From Pseudomonas fluorescens (GTDB taxonomy: Bacteria; Pseudomonadota; Gammaproteobacteria; Pseudomonadales; Pseudomonadaceae), in contig NZ_OZ024668.1 of the NCBI RefSeq assembly GCF_902497775.2, forward strand, positions 1,697,826-1,761,825: a DNA stretch of 64,000 nt. The letters are read 5' to 3'. Below the pieces are notes generated by a model. It searched no databases, had not been told where the DNA came from, and was given only the letters and a program-made list of their open reading frames with translations. Position numbers and translations under genes: made by a program. Numbering within the stretch: the first letter of the stretch is position 1; the number at the start of each line of letters is the position of its first letter. Below are positions 54,755-62,856 of the stretch, in pieces.

Positions 54755-54848
54755 CGGGGTTCCTTGCGTGGGACTGGAACCGAGTATGCGACGCGACGGC
54801 GTGGGCGGTAATTACGTTGATGGAGTAACCCTGAATGGGTAATGCTGG

Positions 54849-55436
54849 TCAGATCTCGCGTTCGATAAAGGCAAAGTCGTCGTCGATCAGTTGCTGCAGG
54901 TACTGATCGAAGCTGGCGGCGATCACTTCATAGCTGTCCGGGTCGTGCAGGTAGCGCACTACCTGGCCGACAGTGCCACCGGCGGCGGGGTTGAAGTCGA
55001 TGTACAGCTTCGAGCTGCCGCCGTTGTTCATGCAATGGGAGAAACACAGGCGCTGGTTCATGGCCAGGTCGATGTCGATGCCCGCGCCGACGGTTTCCGG
55101 GTACTCCTCCAGGAAGTCGCCGTAGATGTTGCGAATGCTGTCGGTATAACCCCTGGCGTCTTCGAGGATCTGCTCGGTGGCGCTGAGGTAGTAGGGGTAT
55201 TCGAACACATCCGAACCGAGCACCAGCACGATAACCGTACCGCCTGGGTAGTCACGAAAATGCGTGCCGTCGATATGCCCGAGCAGATCCAACAGTCTGG
55301 CAGGGCACAGTGGGTAGCGCGCCCTGAGTTTTTGCAGGTCTTCAGCCGAGGCGCCATGGGCGAGGTTCAGTTGCTCAAGCTCTTCGCTCGGCAGGGCCTG
55401 GCGCAGGCCGCTGAGGTAGGTGTCGACGAGAGGCAT
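54849..55436 (-). CDS. SMI1/KNR4 family protein
   Basis: 195 residues with the SMI1/KNR4 pattern: QLNLAHGASAEDLQKLRARY, then CPARLLDLLGHIDGTHF and VFEYPYYLSATEQIL. In bacteria this fold is frequent among toxin immunity proteins, but isolated copies exist. No toxin gene adjoins it here, so it may be an orphan or have another role. Confidence 0.82.
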   Translation of the reverse strand: MPLVDTYLSGLRQALPSEELEQLNLAHGASAEDLQKLRARYPLCPARLLDLLGHIDGTHFRDYPGGTVIVLVLGSDVFEYPYYLSATEQILEDARGYTDSIRNIYGDFLEEYPETVGAGIDIDLAMNQRLCFSHCMNNGGSSKLYIDFNPAAGGTVGQVVRYLHDPDSYEVIAASFDQYLQQLIDDDFAFIEREI

Positions 55437-55499
55437 GGGGCGGTTCCTTCCTGAAAGAGCGGAGATGTTTGGTCAGGCTGACGGAAATTCGTTGGGATT

Positions 55500-55560
55500 G
55501 CGAGCGCTATGCGCCCGCTCCCACTGCGTTCATCGATCCGGTGGGGGCTTGACCCGCGAT
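55500..55560. repeat. REP-like pair
   Basis: GCGAGCGCTATGCGCCCGCT (55500-55519) and GGTGGGGGCTTGACCCGCGA (55540-55559) are degenerate inverted REP halves, upstream of the fecI gene. Confidence 0.55.
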
Positions 55561-55603
55561 GAGCATGACACCGCTCTTCCAACTACTTCCCTCATTCGCA
55601 TAG

Positions 55604-55622
55604 AATGATAGAAATTCTCATT
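55604..55622 (+). promoter_or_regulatory. Fur box before the fecI-like gene
   Basis: AATGATAGAAATTCTCATT is a 19-bp near palindrome (AATGA / TCATT ends) that fits the Fur consensus. It lies 17 bp before the sigma factor's start, so iron-replete Fur would block the cassette. Confidence 0.7.
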
Positions 55623-55639
55623 TACTTTTTCGAGTCAGC

Positions 55640-56173
55640 ATGAGCGATTCCAACCCCGTCTTGCATCAGCAGGTCAGCCAACTCTACCAGGCTCATCACC
55701 GCTGGCTGACCGGCTGGCTGCGCCCGAGGGTGGAATGCCATGACCTGGCCGCCGACCTGGTGCAGGACGTGTTCGTTCGTGTGCTCAGCGCCGACGATGC
55801 CGTCGACCGCCTGCGCGCCGTGCGCGAGCCCCGGGGTTACCTGGCGACCATCGCCCGGCGCTTGATGATCGACCACTTTCGCCGCGCGCGCCTCGAACGT
55901 GCCTGGCTGCAGGCGCTGGCCGAGCAGCCCGAAGCCCTGGACATCTGCGCCGAGTCCCGGGCCATCCTGCTGGAAACCCTGTGCGAACTGGACGCCATGC
56001 TCGCCGGCCTCGGCGCCCGGGTGCGCAAGGCGTTTCTGCTCTCGCAACTCGATGGCATGACCTACAAGGCCATCGCCGAAACCCTCGGCATCTCGGTGGT
56101 CACGGTCAACCGTGACATCGCCAAGGCCCTGCACCATTGCACGCTGTACAGCCTGCAACATGAGGTCGACTGA
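55640..56173 (+). CDS. FecI-type ECF sigma factor
   Basis: 177 residues. Region 2 is AADLVQDVFVRVL followed by GYLATIARRLMIDHFRRARL, and region 4 has the helix-turn-helix GMTYKAIAETLGISVVTVNR. It is the first gene of a cell-surface signalling cassette. The FecR-type gene begins at its stop codon (1-bp overlap). It should direct transcription of the downstream receptor when the receptor has bound its siderophore. Confidence 0.94.
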   Translation: MSDSNPVLHQQVSQLYQAHHRWLTGWLRPRVECHDLAADLVQDVFVRVLSADDAVDRLRAVREPRGYLATIARRLMIDHFRRARLERAWLQALAEQPEALDICAESRAILLETLCELDAMLAGLGARVRKAFLLSQLDGMTYKAIAETLGISVVTVNRDIAKALHHCTLYSLQHEVD

Positions 56174-57135
56174 TGCCCGCCCTGGATTCGCGCCAGCTCG
56201 CCGCCCTCGAGCAGGCCGCCGCCTGGCGTGCGCGCCTCGGTGACGAAAGTGCCAGCAATGCCGAACACGCTGCCTGGCACGCCTGGCTGCAGGCCGACGA
56301 GCAGCACCGCTGGGCCTGGCAGCAGGTCGAGCGAGTGCAGCAACGCCTTCAGCAAATGCCCACGCGCCTGGCCGGGCGCACCCTGGAGCTGGCCGGCCAG
56401 CAACCGGCGCTGGGCCGTCGTGGTGTACTCAAAGGGCTGGTGCTGGTGGCCGGTGCCGGTGGCTTGGGCTGGGGCGCTTACCAGCAGGTGCGCCAGGGCC
56501 CTTGGCTCGCCGACTATCACACGCGCACCGGCGAACGCCTGAGCCTGACCCTGGACGATGGCAGCCAGGTCCGCCTCAACACCGCCAGTGCCCTGGATGT
56601 GCGCTTCGACCACCAGCAGCGTTTGCTGGTGCTGCGCGACGGCGAGGTGCTGATCACCACCGCCAGGGACCCGGCCAATCGACCCTTCCGGGTGCAAACC
56701 CGCCACGGCACGCTGCAGGCCCTGGGCACGCGCTTCTCGGTGCTTGCCGGTGAAAACACCACGCGCCTGGCGGTGTTCGAAAGCCGTGTGCAGGTGCTGT
56801 CGGGTGAGCAGGGCGGTGGGGCCGTGCTGGAGGCTGGCGAGCAATGCCGCTTCGCCAACCCGGCGCTGGTGCTCAGTTCGCCACTGGAAAGCAATCTGGA
56901 TGCCTGGAGTCAAGGCCTGCTGATTGCCAACGAACAGTACCTGGGGGCCTTTGTCGCCGAGCTGGCGCGTTACCGCCGCGGCTGGTTGCGCTGCGCGCCG
57001 GAGGTGGTGGGGTTGCGCATCAGCGGCACCTTCAGGCTCGACGACCAGGCGCAGATCTTCCGCGCCCTGGAAAGCACGCTGCCGGTGCGGGTCAGCCAAC
57101 GCACGCCCTACTGGGTGACAGTAGAGGCACGCTAG
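56173..57135 (+). CDS. FecR-type anti-sigma factor
   Basis: 320 residues. The cytoplasmic part has AAWHAWLQADEQHRWAWQQV (~31-50), a membrane segment lies at ~81-100 (LKGLVLVAGAGGLGWGAYQQ), then the periplasmic FecR domain (TLDDGSQVRLNTASALDVRF) and the C-terminal DUF4974-like end (SGTFRLDDQAQIFRALESTL). It relays the receptor signal to the sigma factor. Confidence 0.94.
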   Translation: MPALDSRQLAALEQAAAWRARLGDESASNAEHAAWHAWLQADEQHRWAWQQVERVQQRLQQMPTRLAGRTLELAGQQPALGRRGVLKGLVLVAGAGGLGWGAYQQVRQGPWLADYHTRTGERLSLTLDDGSQVRLNTASALDVRFDHQQRLLVLRDGEVLITTARDPANRPFRVQTRHGTLQALGTRFSVLAGENTTRLAVFESRVQVLSGEQGGGAVLEAGEQCRFANPALVLSSPLESNLDAWSQGLLIANEQYLGAFVAELARYRRGWLRCAPEVVGLRISGTFRLDDQAQIFRALESTLPVRVSQRTPYWVTVEAR

Positions 57136-57234
57136 TGAAGTATTTTCCATGTAAATGATATTAATTCGTCTTGTCGTTCGACTTATGGAAGGCAGGCCCA
57201 CTGCCTGAATGCCAACCAGAAGAGAACGCATCGA

Positions 57235-59634
57235 ATGAGAACCCGCCCGATTCACCACGCCCTGCGCTGTTGCGCGCTGTTGTTGCCCTTGAGCATGGCC
57301 CAGGCCGAATCGACCGCGCGCAGCTACGACCTGGCGCAGGACGATCTTGGCCAGGTGCTGACCCGTTTTGCCGCTCAAGCCGGGGTCGTCCTGTCGTTTG
57401 ACCCGGCCCTGACCCAGGGTCAGCGCAGCGACGGCCTGCACGGCCAATACGGGGTCGAGGAGGGCTTGCGCGCCTTGCTCGCCAGCAAGGGCCTGGCGGT
57501 GATCAAGGAAGCGGACGGGCGTTACAGCCTGGTGCGCGAAGTGAGCGAGGCGGGCGCCATCAACCTCAGTGCCACCGAAGTCACCAGCAACCAGCTGGGT
57601 ACCATCACCGAAGAGAGCCGCTCCTACACCCCCGGCACCATTGCCACCGCCACGCGGCTGGTGCTGACCCCACGCGAGACACCGCAGTCGATCACCGTGG
57701 TGACCCGCCAGCACATGGATGATTTTGGCCTCAACAACATCGACGACGTGATGCGCCACACGCCCGGCATCACCGTCTCGGCCTATGACACCGAGCGCAA
57801 CAGCTACTACGCCCGCGGTTTTGCCATCAACAACTTCCAGTACGACGGCATTCCCTCGACCTCGCGCAACGTCGGTTACTCGGCCGGCAACAGCCTCAGC
57901 GACATGGCCATCTACGACCGCGTCGAAGTGCTCAAGGGCGCCACCGGCTTGCTCACCGGCGCAGGTTCGCTGGGTGCGACCATCAACCTGGTGCGCAAGA
58001 AACCCACCGCCGAGTTCAAGGGTCACTTCGACCTCGGTGCCGGCAGCTGGGACAACTACCGCAGCGAACTGGACGTCAGCGGCCCGCTGACCGACAGCGC
58101 CAACGTGCGCGGCCGGGCGGTGGCGGCCTATCAGGACAAGCACTCGTTCCTCGATCACTACCAGCGCAAGACCAGCGTCTACTACGGCATCCTCGAGGTC
58201 GACCTCGACCCTGATACCTTGCTGACCGTCGGCGCCGACTACCAGGACAACAACCCCAAAGGCTCCAGCTGGTCGGGCACCGTGCCGCTGTACGATGGCA
58301 ATGGCGACACCAACAATGTCTCGCACCATTTCAACAACGCAGCGAAATGGAGCAGTTGGGAGCAATACACCCGCACGGTGTTCGCCAGCCTCGAACATCA
58401 CCTGGACAACGGCTGGGTGGCCAAGGCCCAGCTCGATCACAAGATCAACGGTTACCACGCGCCGCTCGGCTCGATCCAGGGTTATCAGCCGCGCAAGGAC
58501 GGCACCGCCGGCATCTATGCGCAGAAGTACACCGGCGAGACCGTGAGCGACTCCCTCGATCTGTATGCCAGCGGGCCGTTCCAGTTGTTCGGCCGCGAGC
58601 ATGAGCTGGTGATCGGCACCTCGTACACCGCCTCGCGCTGGAAGGGCAAGGATTACCGCGATGTCACCCATGCCAATAACAACATCATGGATTTCCCCAA
58701 CTGGGACGGCGACATTGCCGAGCCCGACTGGGGCCCGGTGTCGGCGCGCACCGATGACAAGGTACGCCAGAGCGGCACCTACCTCACCGCACGCCTGCAC
58801 CCGACCGACGACCTGACTCTGCTGCTCGGCGGGCGCCTGGTCAACTACAGCTACGACGGGATCGACGCCAACAACAAGGAAAACGACCGCCTGATCCCAT
58901 ACGTTGGCGCGGTCTATGACCTCAATGACACCTACTCGCTGTACGCCAGCTACACCGATATCTTCATGCCCCAGGACGCCTGGTTCCGTGACCGCACCGA
59001 CCGCCTGCTGGACCCGGACGAAGGGCAGAACTATGAAGTGGGCCTCAAGGGTGAATTCCTTGATGGCCGGGTCAACGCCAGCCTTGCTTATTTCGAAATC
59101 CACCAGAGTAACCGCACCGTCGAGGACAACCAGTACAACGGCGACCCGACCAACCCCGCAGTGGGTTTCGCCTGGATGGGTGTGAAGGCCAAGACCAAGG
59201 GCTTTGAAGCCGAAGTCTCGGGCGAGCTGGCGCCGGGCTGGCAGTTGCAGGGTGGTTACACCCACAAAGTAATTCGCGACGATGATGGCCAGAAGGTTTC
59301 GACCTGGGAGCCGGAAGACCAGGTCAGCTTCTACACCAGCTACAGGCTCAAGGGCGCACTTGAGCGCCTGACTGTCGGCGGCGGTGCGCGCTGGCAGGGC
59401 AAGGGCTGGCAGGTGCTGCGCAACCGTCCCAAGGGCATCGACGAGGAGTTCGCCCAGGACCCGTTCTGGCTGGTGGACCTGATGGCCCGCTACCAGTTCA
59501 CCGATAGTTTTTCGGCCACGGTGAATGCCAACAACCTGTTCGATAAACGTTATTACACCAATATCGGATTTTATAATTCGATGTCGTACGGCGACCCGCG
59601 CAATTTAATGCTGACCACCCGTTGGGATTTCTGA
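57235..59634 (+). CDS. TonB-dependent ferrisiderophore receptor with signalling domain
   Basis: 799 residues, complete. A signal peptide ends at MAQA, then an STN domain (SYDLAQDDLGQVLTRFAAQA, ~30-49), plug (YDRVEVLKGATGLLTGAGSL), and barrel to the C-terminal SMSYGDPRNLMLTTRWDF with its terminal Phe. The STN domain contacts the FecR protein encoded upstream. It resembles FpvA/FoxA-like hydroxamate or pyoverdine receptors. The gap at 57136-57234 must hold the ECF promoter, but no convincing element was seen. Confidence 0.96.
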   Translation: MRTRPIHHALRCCALLLPLSMAQAESTARSYDLAQDDLGQVLTRFAAQAGVVLSFDPALTQGQRSDGLHGQYGVEEGLRALLASKGLAVIKEADGRYSLVREVSEAGAINLSATEVTSNQLGTITEESRSYTPGTIATATRLVLTPRETPQSITVVTRQHMDDFGLNNIDDVMRHTPGITVSAYDTERNSYYARGFAINNFQYDGIPSTSRNVGYSAGNSLSDMAIYDRVEVLKGATGLLTGAGSLGATINLVRKKPTAEFKGHFDLGAGSWDNYRSELDVSGPLTDSANVRGRAVAAYQDKHSFLDHYQRKTSVYYGILEVDLDPDTLLTVGADYQDNNPKGSSWSGTVPLYDGNGDTNNVSHHFNNAAKWSSWEQYTRTVFASLEHHLDNGWVAKAQLDHKINGYHAPLGSIQGYQPRKDGTAGIYAQKYTGETVSDSLDLYASGPFQLFGREHELVIGTSYTASRWKGKDYRDVTHANNNIMDFPNWDGDIAEPDWGPVSARTDDKVRQSGTYLTARLHPTDDLTLLLGGRLVNYSYDGIDANNKENDRLIPYVGAVYDLNDTYSLYASYTDIFMPQDAWFRDRTDRLLDPDEGQNYEVGLKGEFLDGRVNASLAYFEIHQSNRTVEDNQYNGDPTNPAVGFAWMGVKAKTKGFEAEVSGELAPGWQLQGGYTHKVIRDDDGQKVSTWEPEDQVSFYTSYRLKGALERLTVGGGARWQGKGWQVLRNRPKGIDEEFAQDPFWLVDLMARYQFTDSFSATVNANNLFDKRYYTNIGFYNSMSYGDPRNLMLTTRWDF

Positions 59635-59644
59635 CAGCACCCAT

Positions 59645-59684
59645 AAAAAACGCCCCCTGAATATATAAAAAAGGGGCGTTTTTT
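59645..59684. terminator. Strong bidirectional intrinsic terminator
   Basis: AAAAACGCCCC and GGGGCGTTTTT pair in a perfect stem, with A-run and T-run on either side. It ends the receptor gene and also any minus-strand transcript of the small membrane protein. Confidence 0.92.
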
Positions 59685-59706
59685 TATTCCGGCTTAATGT
59701 TGATTA

Positions 59707-59814
59707 TCAAGCGTCAGGCCCTGATTTTACGGGCGGCTGCAGGATCAGGTAGGCTTTTAGCGCAAGGGCTGCAAAGCAGAAGGCCATGCCGGCGATAAAT
59801 TGAAATGTCGTCAT
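59707..59814 (-). CDS. 35-residue single-pass membrane protein
   Basis: The chain MTTFQFIAGMAFCFAALALK then AYLILQPPVKSGPDA spans one membrane helix (~5-25) and a short polar tail. It has a very good ribosome site (GGAGGG, seven bases before ATG), an AT-rich upstream region with TATACT (minus strand, 59849-59844), and the strong terminator downstream. These signs make a real gene likely in spite of its size. No family was recognised. Nearby iron-uptake genes give a possible setting only. Confidence 0.65.
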   Translation of the reverse strand: MTTFQFIAGMAFCFAALALKAYLILQPPVKSGPDA

Positions 59815-59868
59815 AAAATGCCCTCCAAAACAATTAACTTAAAAGTATAACATATATAAATATTATCA

Positions 59869-60378
59869 CTAGGCGCGGCGCTCGTGGGCCAACAGCCAGC
59901 GCTTGCGTTCAATACCGCCGCCGTAACCTGTCAGCGCGCCATTACTGCCCACCAACCGATGGCAGGGAATGGCCAGGCTCACCGGGTTCAGGGCATTGGC
60001 CAAGCCCACCGCCCGCGCAGCTGCAGGGTTGCCCAGCTGTGCAGCGATCTGCCCATAGGTACGGGTGCTGCCCACTGGAATAGCGCGTAACGCCGCCCAC
60101 ACCCGTTGCTGGAACGGCGTGCCGCCCGCATCAACGGGCAGCGCATCGAACGCCTGCAATTGGCCCGCGCAATAGGCTTGCACGGCATCGGCAAGGTCAG
60201 TCAGCCCTGCCGTTTCGCGCAATTGCACAGCTACGCCAAAGCGGGTACGCAGTAGCCGCAGCAGGCGTTTTTCCGGTTCATCGAACTCCAGCGCCAACAA
60301 CTGTTGCCCATCACCAACGATCAGCACCTGGCCGATCGGCTCCGGCAAGTGCAGGCGGCGCAGCAGCAATTCGCTCAT
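59869..60378 (-). CDS. ogt: Methylated-DNA-protein cysteine methyltransferase (Ogt-type)
   Basis: 169 residues. The active-site motif IPCHRLVGSNGALTGYGGG (~139-157) carries the methyl-accepting cysteine, with GGTPFQQRVWAALRAIPVGS before it. It repairs O6-alkylguanine by moving the alkyl group to itself. No Ada regulatory domain is present. A 13-bp gap separates it from the XRE regulator. Confidence 0.95.
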   Translation of the reverse strand: MSELLLRRLHLPEPIGQVLIVGDGQQLLALEFDEPEKRLLRLLRTRFGVAVQLRETAGLTDLADAVQAYCAGQLQAFDALPVDAGGTPFQQRVWAALRAIPVGSTRTYGQIAAQLGNPAAARAVGLANALNPVSLAIPCHRLVGSNGALTGYGGGIERKRWLLAHERRA

Positions 60379-60391
60379 GGGCAGTCCTCGT

Positions 60392-60949
60392 TCAGGCGTG
60401 TTCGATCAGCATGATTGCCAGGGTGTCGGTGTCCAGGGCATCGAACAGATGCGCGGTGTCGGCCGAATAGCTCATGTAGTCGCCGGCCTCCAGGGTCACC
60501 GTTTGCTCGACCGGGCCCACCCGGGCGCGGCCGCTGCAAAGGATCACGTGCTCAAGGGTACCCGGTGGATGCGGTTTTGACAGCCGCGGCTCACCCGGTT
60601 GCACCCGCACCCGGTAAATATCGCGCTGCGCCCCGGCCGGGCAGGCGGCGAGCAGGGTGGCGGCGTAATTGGCCTGCTCGCTATGGCTGGCGGCGCCTTC
60701 GTCCAGGCGAATCACCTGCACATGCTGGCGCGGCTGGCCCATCAAGCGGCTGACCGGAACCTGCAGCGCGGTGGCCAGGGCCCAGAGGGTTTCCAGGCTG
60801 GGGTTGCCGACCCCGGATTCGAGCTGCGAGAGGGTGGACTTGGCCAGGCCCGCGCGTTTGCCCAGTTCGGTCACCGATAGGCCGAGGCGCTCGCGTTCAC
60901 GGCGGATGGCGCTGGCCAGCAGCAGGATAGGGGAATGTCCTTCGATCAT
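60392..60949 (-). CDS. XRE-family regulator with C-terminal cupin
   Basis: 185 residues: an N-terminal helix-turn-helix (LSVTELGKRAGLAKSTLSQL) and a cupin domain (PHPPGTLEHVILCSGRARVG). Such proteins repress transporter or catabolic genes and lose DNA binding when a small ligand sits in the cupin. It is divergent from the DMT transporter (61046) with a 96-bp gap that has TTCGT/ACGAAC repeats suitable as its operator. Confidence 0.93.
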   Translation of the reverse strand: MIEGHSPILLLASAIRRERERLGLSVTELGKRAGLAKSTLSQLESGVGNPSLETLWALATALQVPVSRLMGQPRQHVQVIRLDEGAASHSEQANYAATLLAACPAGAQRDIYRVRVQPGEPRLSKPHPPGTLEHVILCSGRARVGPVEQTVTLEAGDYMSYSADTAHLFDALDTDTLAIMLIEHA

Positions 60950-61045
60950 ATGTTCGCTCTGTCGGTCATTTGTTCGTCTTGACGAACGGTGTTCGTGTGT
61001 TCAGCATAGCGGACCTTTGTTCGTTATGACAGGAGTCAGCTCGCC

Positions 61046-61969
61046 ATGCACCCGAAAACACGCGGCACCCTGGAGATGACCGCCGCCATGGTGATTTCCG
61101 GCACAGTGGGCTGGTTCGTCCTGGCCGCGGATCAGCCCGCGACCGCCGTGGTGTTCTGGCGCTGCCTGTTCGGCGCGTTGGCGTTGTTGCTGGCCTGTGC
61201 CGGGCTGGGCTTGCTCGGGCGCCGGGTGATGAGCGGGCGGCAGGCGCTGGCGGCGGCGTTGGGCGGGGTGGCGCTGGTGCTGAACTGGATACTGCTGTTC
61301 AGCGCCTATGCCCACGCCTCGATTGCGGTCACCACGGTGGTCTATCACACCCAGCCATTCATGCTGGTGGGGCTGGGCATGTTGCTGTTCGCCGAGAAGA
61401 TGACCGCCAACAAGGCCGGCTGGTTGCTGGCGGCGTTCGCAGGCATGCTGCTGATCGTCATGGCCGGCTCAAGCGTTGAGGCCGTCGCCGCTGACTACCG
61501 TCTGGGCGTGTTGCTGGCCTTGGGCGCGGCGTTTTTCTATGCGATTGCGGCCATTATCACCAAGCGTTTGCAAGGGGTGGCGCCGCAATTGATCGTGCTG
61601 ATCCAGATGCTGGTCGGGGTGGTGCTGCTGGCGCCTTTTGCCCACTTGCCGACCTTGGCACTGGCGCCGGGGACCTGGGCTTTGCTGGCCACCATCGGCA
61701 TCGTCCACACCGGCTTGATGTCGACCCTGCTGTACAGCGCCATCCAGAAAATCCCCACCAGCCTGGTCGGCGCCTTGTCGTTCATCTACCCGGTGGTGGC
61801 CATTGTTGTGGACTGGCTGGCCTTGGGGCATCCGCTGAGTGCGCTGCAGCTGGCGGGGTCGGGGTTGATTCTGCTGGCGGCGGCGGGGATGACCTTTGGT
61901 TGGTCACTATGGATCACGACCACTGCGCGGCCGATCGCTGGCAAGACCAGCTCCCATAGGGACCGCTGA
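61046..61969 (+). CDS. DMT-superfamily (EamA) transporter
   Basis: 307 residues with ten membrane segments in two EamA repeats (GWFVLAADQPATAVVFWRCL; IPTSLVGALSFIYPVVAIVV). It probably exports an amino acid or metabolite, and is likely controlled by the divergent XRE-cupin protein. Confidence 0.93.
   Translation: MHPKTRGTLEMTAAMVISGTVGWFVLAADQPATAVVFWRCLFGALALLLACAGLGLLGRRVMSGRQALAAALGGVALVLNWILLFSAYAHASIAVTTVVYHTQPFMLVGLGMLLFAEKMTANKAGWLLAAFAGMLLIVMAGSSVEAVAADYRLGVLLALGAAFFYAIAAIITKRLQGVAPQLIVLIQMLVGVVLLAPFAHLPTLALAPGTWALLATIGIVHTGLMSTLLYSAIQKIPTSLVGALSFIYPVVAIVVDWLALGHPLSALQLAGSGLILLAAAGMTFGWSLWITTTARPIAGKTSSHRDR
61933..61959. repeat. REP element overlapping the DMT transporter 3' end
   Basis: GATCGCTGGCAAGACCAGCT followed by CCCATAG matches pseudomonad REP sequence and lies inside the last codons of the transporter gene, giving the tail RPIAGKTSSHRDR. 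Confidence 0.55.
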
Positions 61970-61987
61970 GCATCCCAGGATTACCCA

Positions 61988-62674
61988 TCAGAACCAGCGA
62001 TCATTGCGCTTACGCCCACGGCTCAACGCCGGCAGGATCAAGCCGGCCAGCAGGCCGGCACCGGCGATGCCGCCGCCGTAGACCATGTAGCGCATCAACA
62101 CCTGCTTGTTCTCCTCCCCCAGGCGCGCCTGGGTGCTGCGCAGCTCCGACTGGGTGTCGCTCAGCTCGGCATTGAGCGCCTTGCTGCGGGCTTGCAGCTC
62201 GTCGATCAGCGCTTTGCGCGAATCGAGGGTTTCCTGCATGCCTTGCACACGGGTTTTCCAGCTGTCGTCGATGGTCTTCAGCTGCTCACTGAGCTGGGTC
62301 ACCTGTTCGCTCAGTTGCGGCAGGCGCTCGGCCTGGCCGGGCACGGCCTGCAGGTCGCTGCTGGTGATCCACACGGTGTCGCCGGATTCGCCGCGCACCT
62401 GGCTGTAGTTGCCCTGGGTGGTCAGCAGGGTGACTTTTTGCCCGGACTTGAGGTTGCCGACGATGCGGTGGCCGTCGGTGGGGCCGCTGCGCACGTAGGT
62501 GCTCAGGCTGTCGCTGACCCAGCGCTCGCTGCTGGGTGCGGCTTCTTCGGCGTGCAGCGGGTTGGCCAGGACCAGCAGGGCGCCTATCAGGCTACCGGTC
62601 AGCAGGCGGCGCGCGCCCGGGGTGCAGGAGGAAAACAGCGCGGGCGCCGCAGAAACAGGACGAGAGATAGGCAT
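61988..62674 (-). CDS. TIGR04211-type SH3 domain membrane protein (YgiM-like)
   Basis: 228 residues from ATG 62674. A signal peptide ends at LHA, an SH3b domain follows (STYVRSGPTDGHRIVGNLKS, ~60-79), then a coiled coil (~115-190: QVTQLSEQLKTIDDSWKTRV) and a C-terminal membrane helix (MVYGGGIAGAGLLAGLILPA) with a basic end. It is an envelope protein with the SH3 and coiled coil on the outer face of the inner membrane; exact role unproven. Confidence 0.9.
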   Translation of the reverse strand: MPISRPVSAAPALFSSCTPGARRLLTGSLIGALLVLANPLHAEEAAPSSERWVSDSLSTYVRSGPTDGHRIVGNLKSGQKVTLLTTQGNYSQVRGESGDTVWITSSDLQAVPGQAERLPQLSEQVTQLSEQLKTIDDSWKTRVQGMQETLDSRKALIDELQARSKALNAELSDTQSELRSTQARLGEENKQVLMRYMVYGGGIAGAGLLAGLILPALSRGRKRNDRWF

Positions 62675-62813
62675 GATGGTCTTCGCGTGAAATAAACAAT
62701 AAAAGCCCGATGACTGGGCCGGTGAAGAGTCGGCGTGCGCGCAGGCCGCCAGCTGAAAGACCATATTTCTGCAGGCAGGTTCACTGAAGGGGGTAGGAAA
62801 ATAGCAGCAAATG

Positions 62814-62838
62814 TTGCGGGCACAGGCTGTGCCCGCAA
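62814..62838 (-). terminator. Hairpin after ppnN
   Basis: TTGCGGGCACA and TGTGCCCGCAA make a perfect 11-bp stem with a 3-base loop, 19 bp past the ppnN stop. The T-content after it (CATTTGCTGC) is weak. Confidence 0.7.
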
Positions 62839-62856
62839 GCGGGGGACGGGCTTGAA

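Noticed and set aside
57136..57234. Fur box or ECF promoter before the second TonB receptor
   Set aside because: AATGATATTAATT is AT-rich and vaguely Fur-like, but the symmetry is too poor, and no ECF -35/-10 pair could be assigned with confidence.
56062..59265. Very long minus-strand open frame (1067 codons) across the fec cassette
   Set aside because: It runs antisense to three certain genes with intact motifs and has the low-complexity Ala/Gly/Val/His composition of a high-GC shadow frame.
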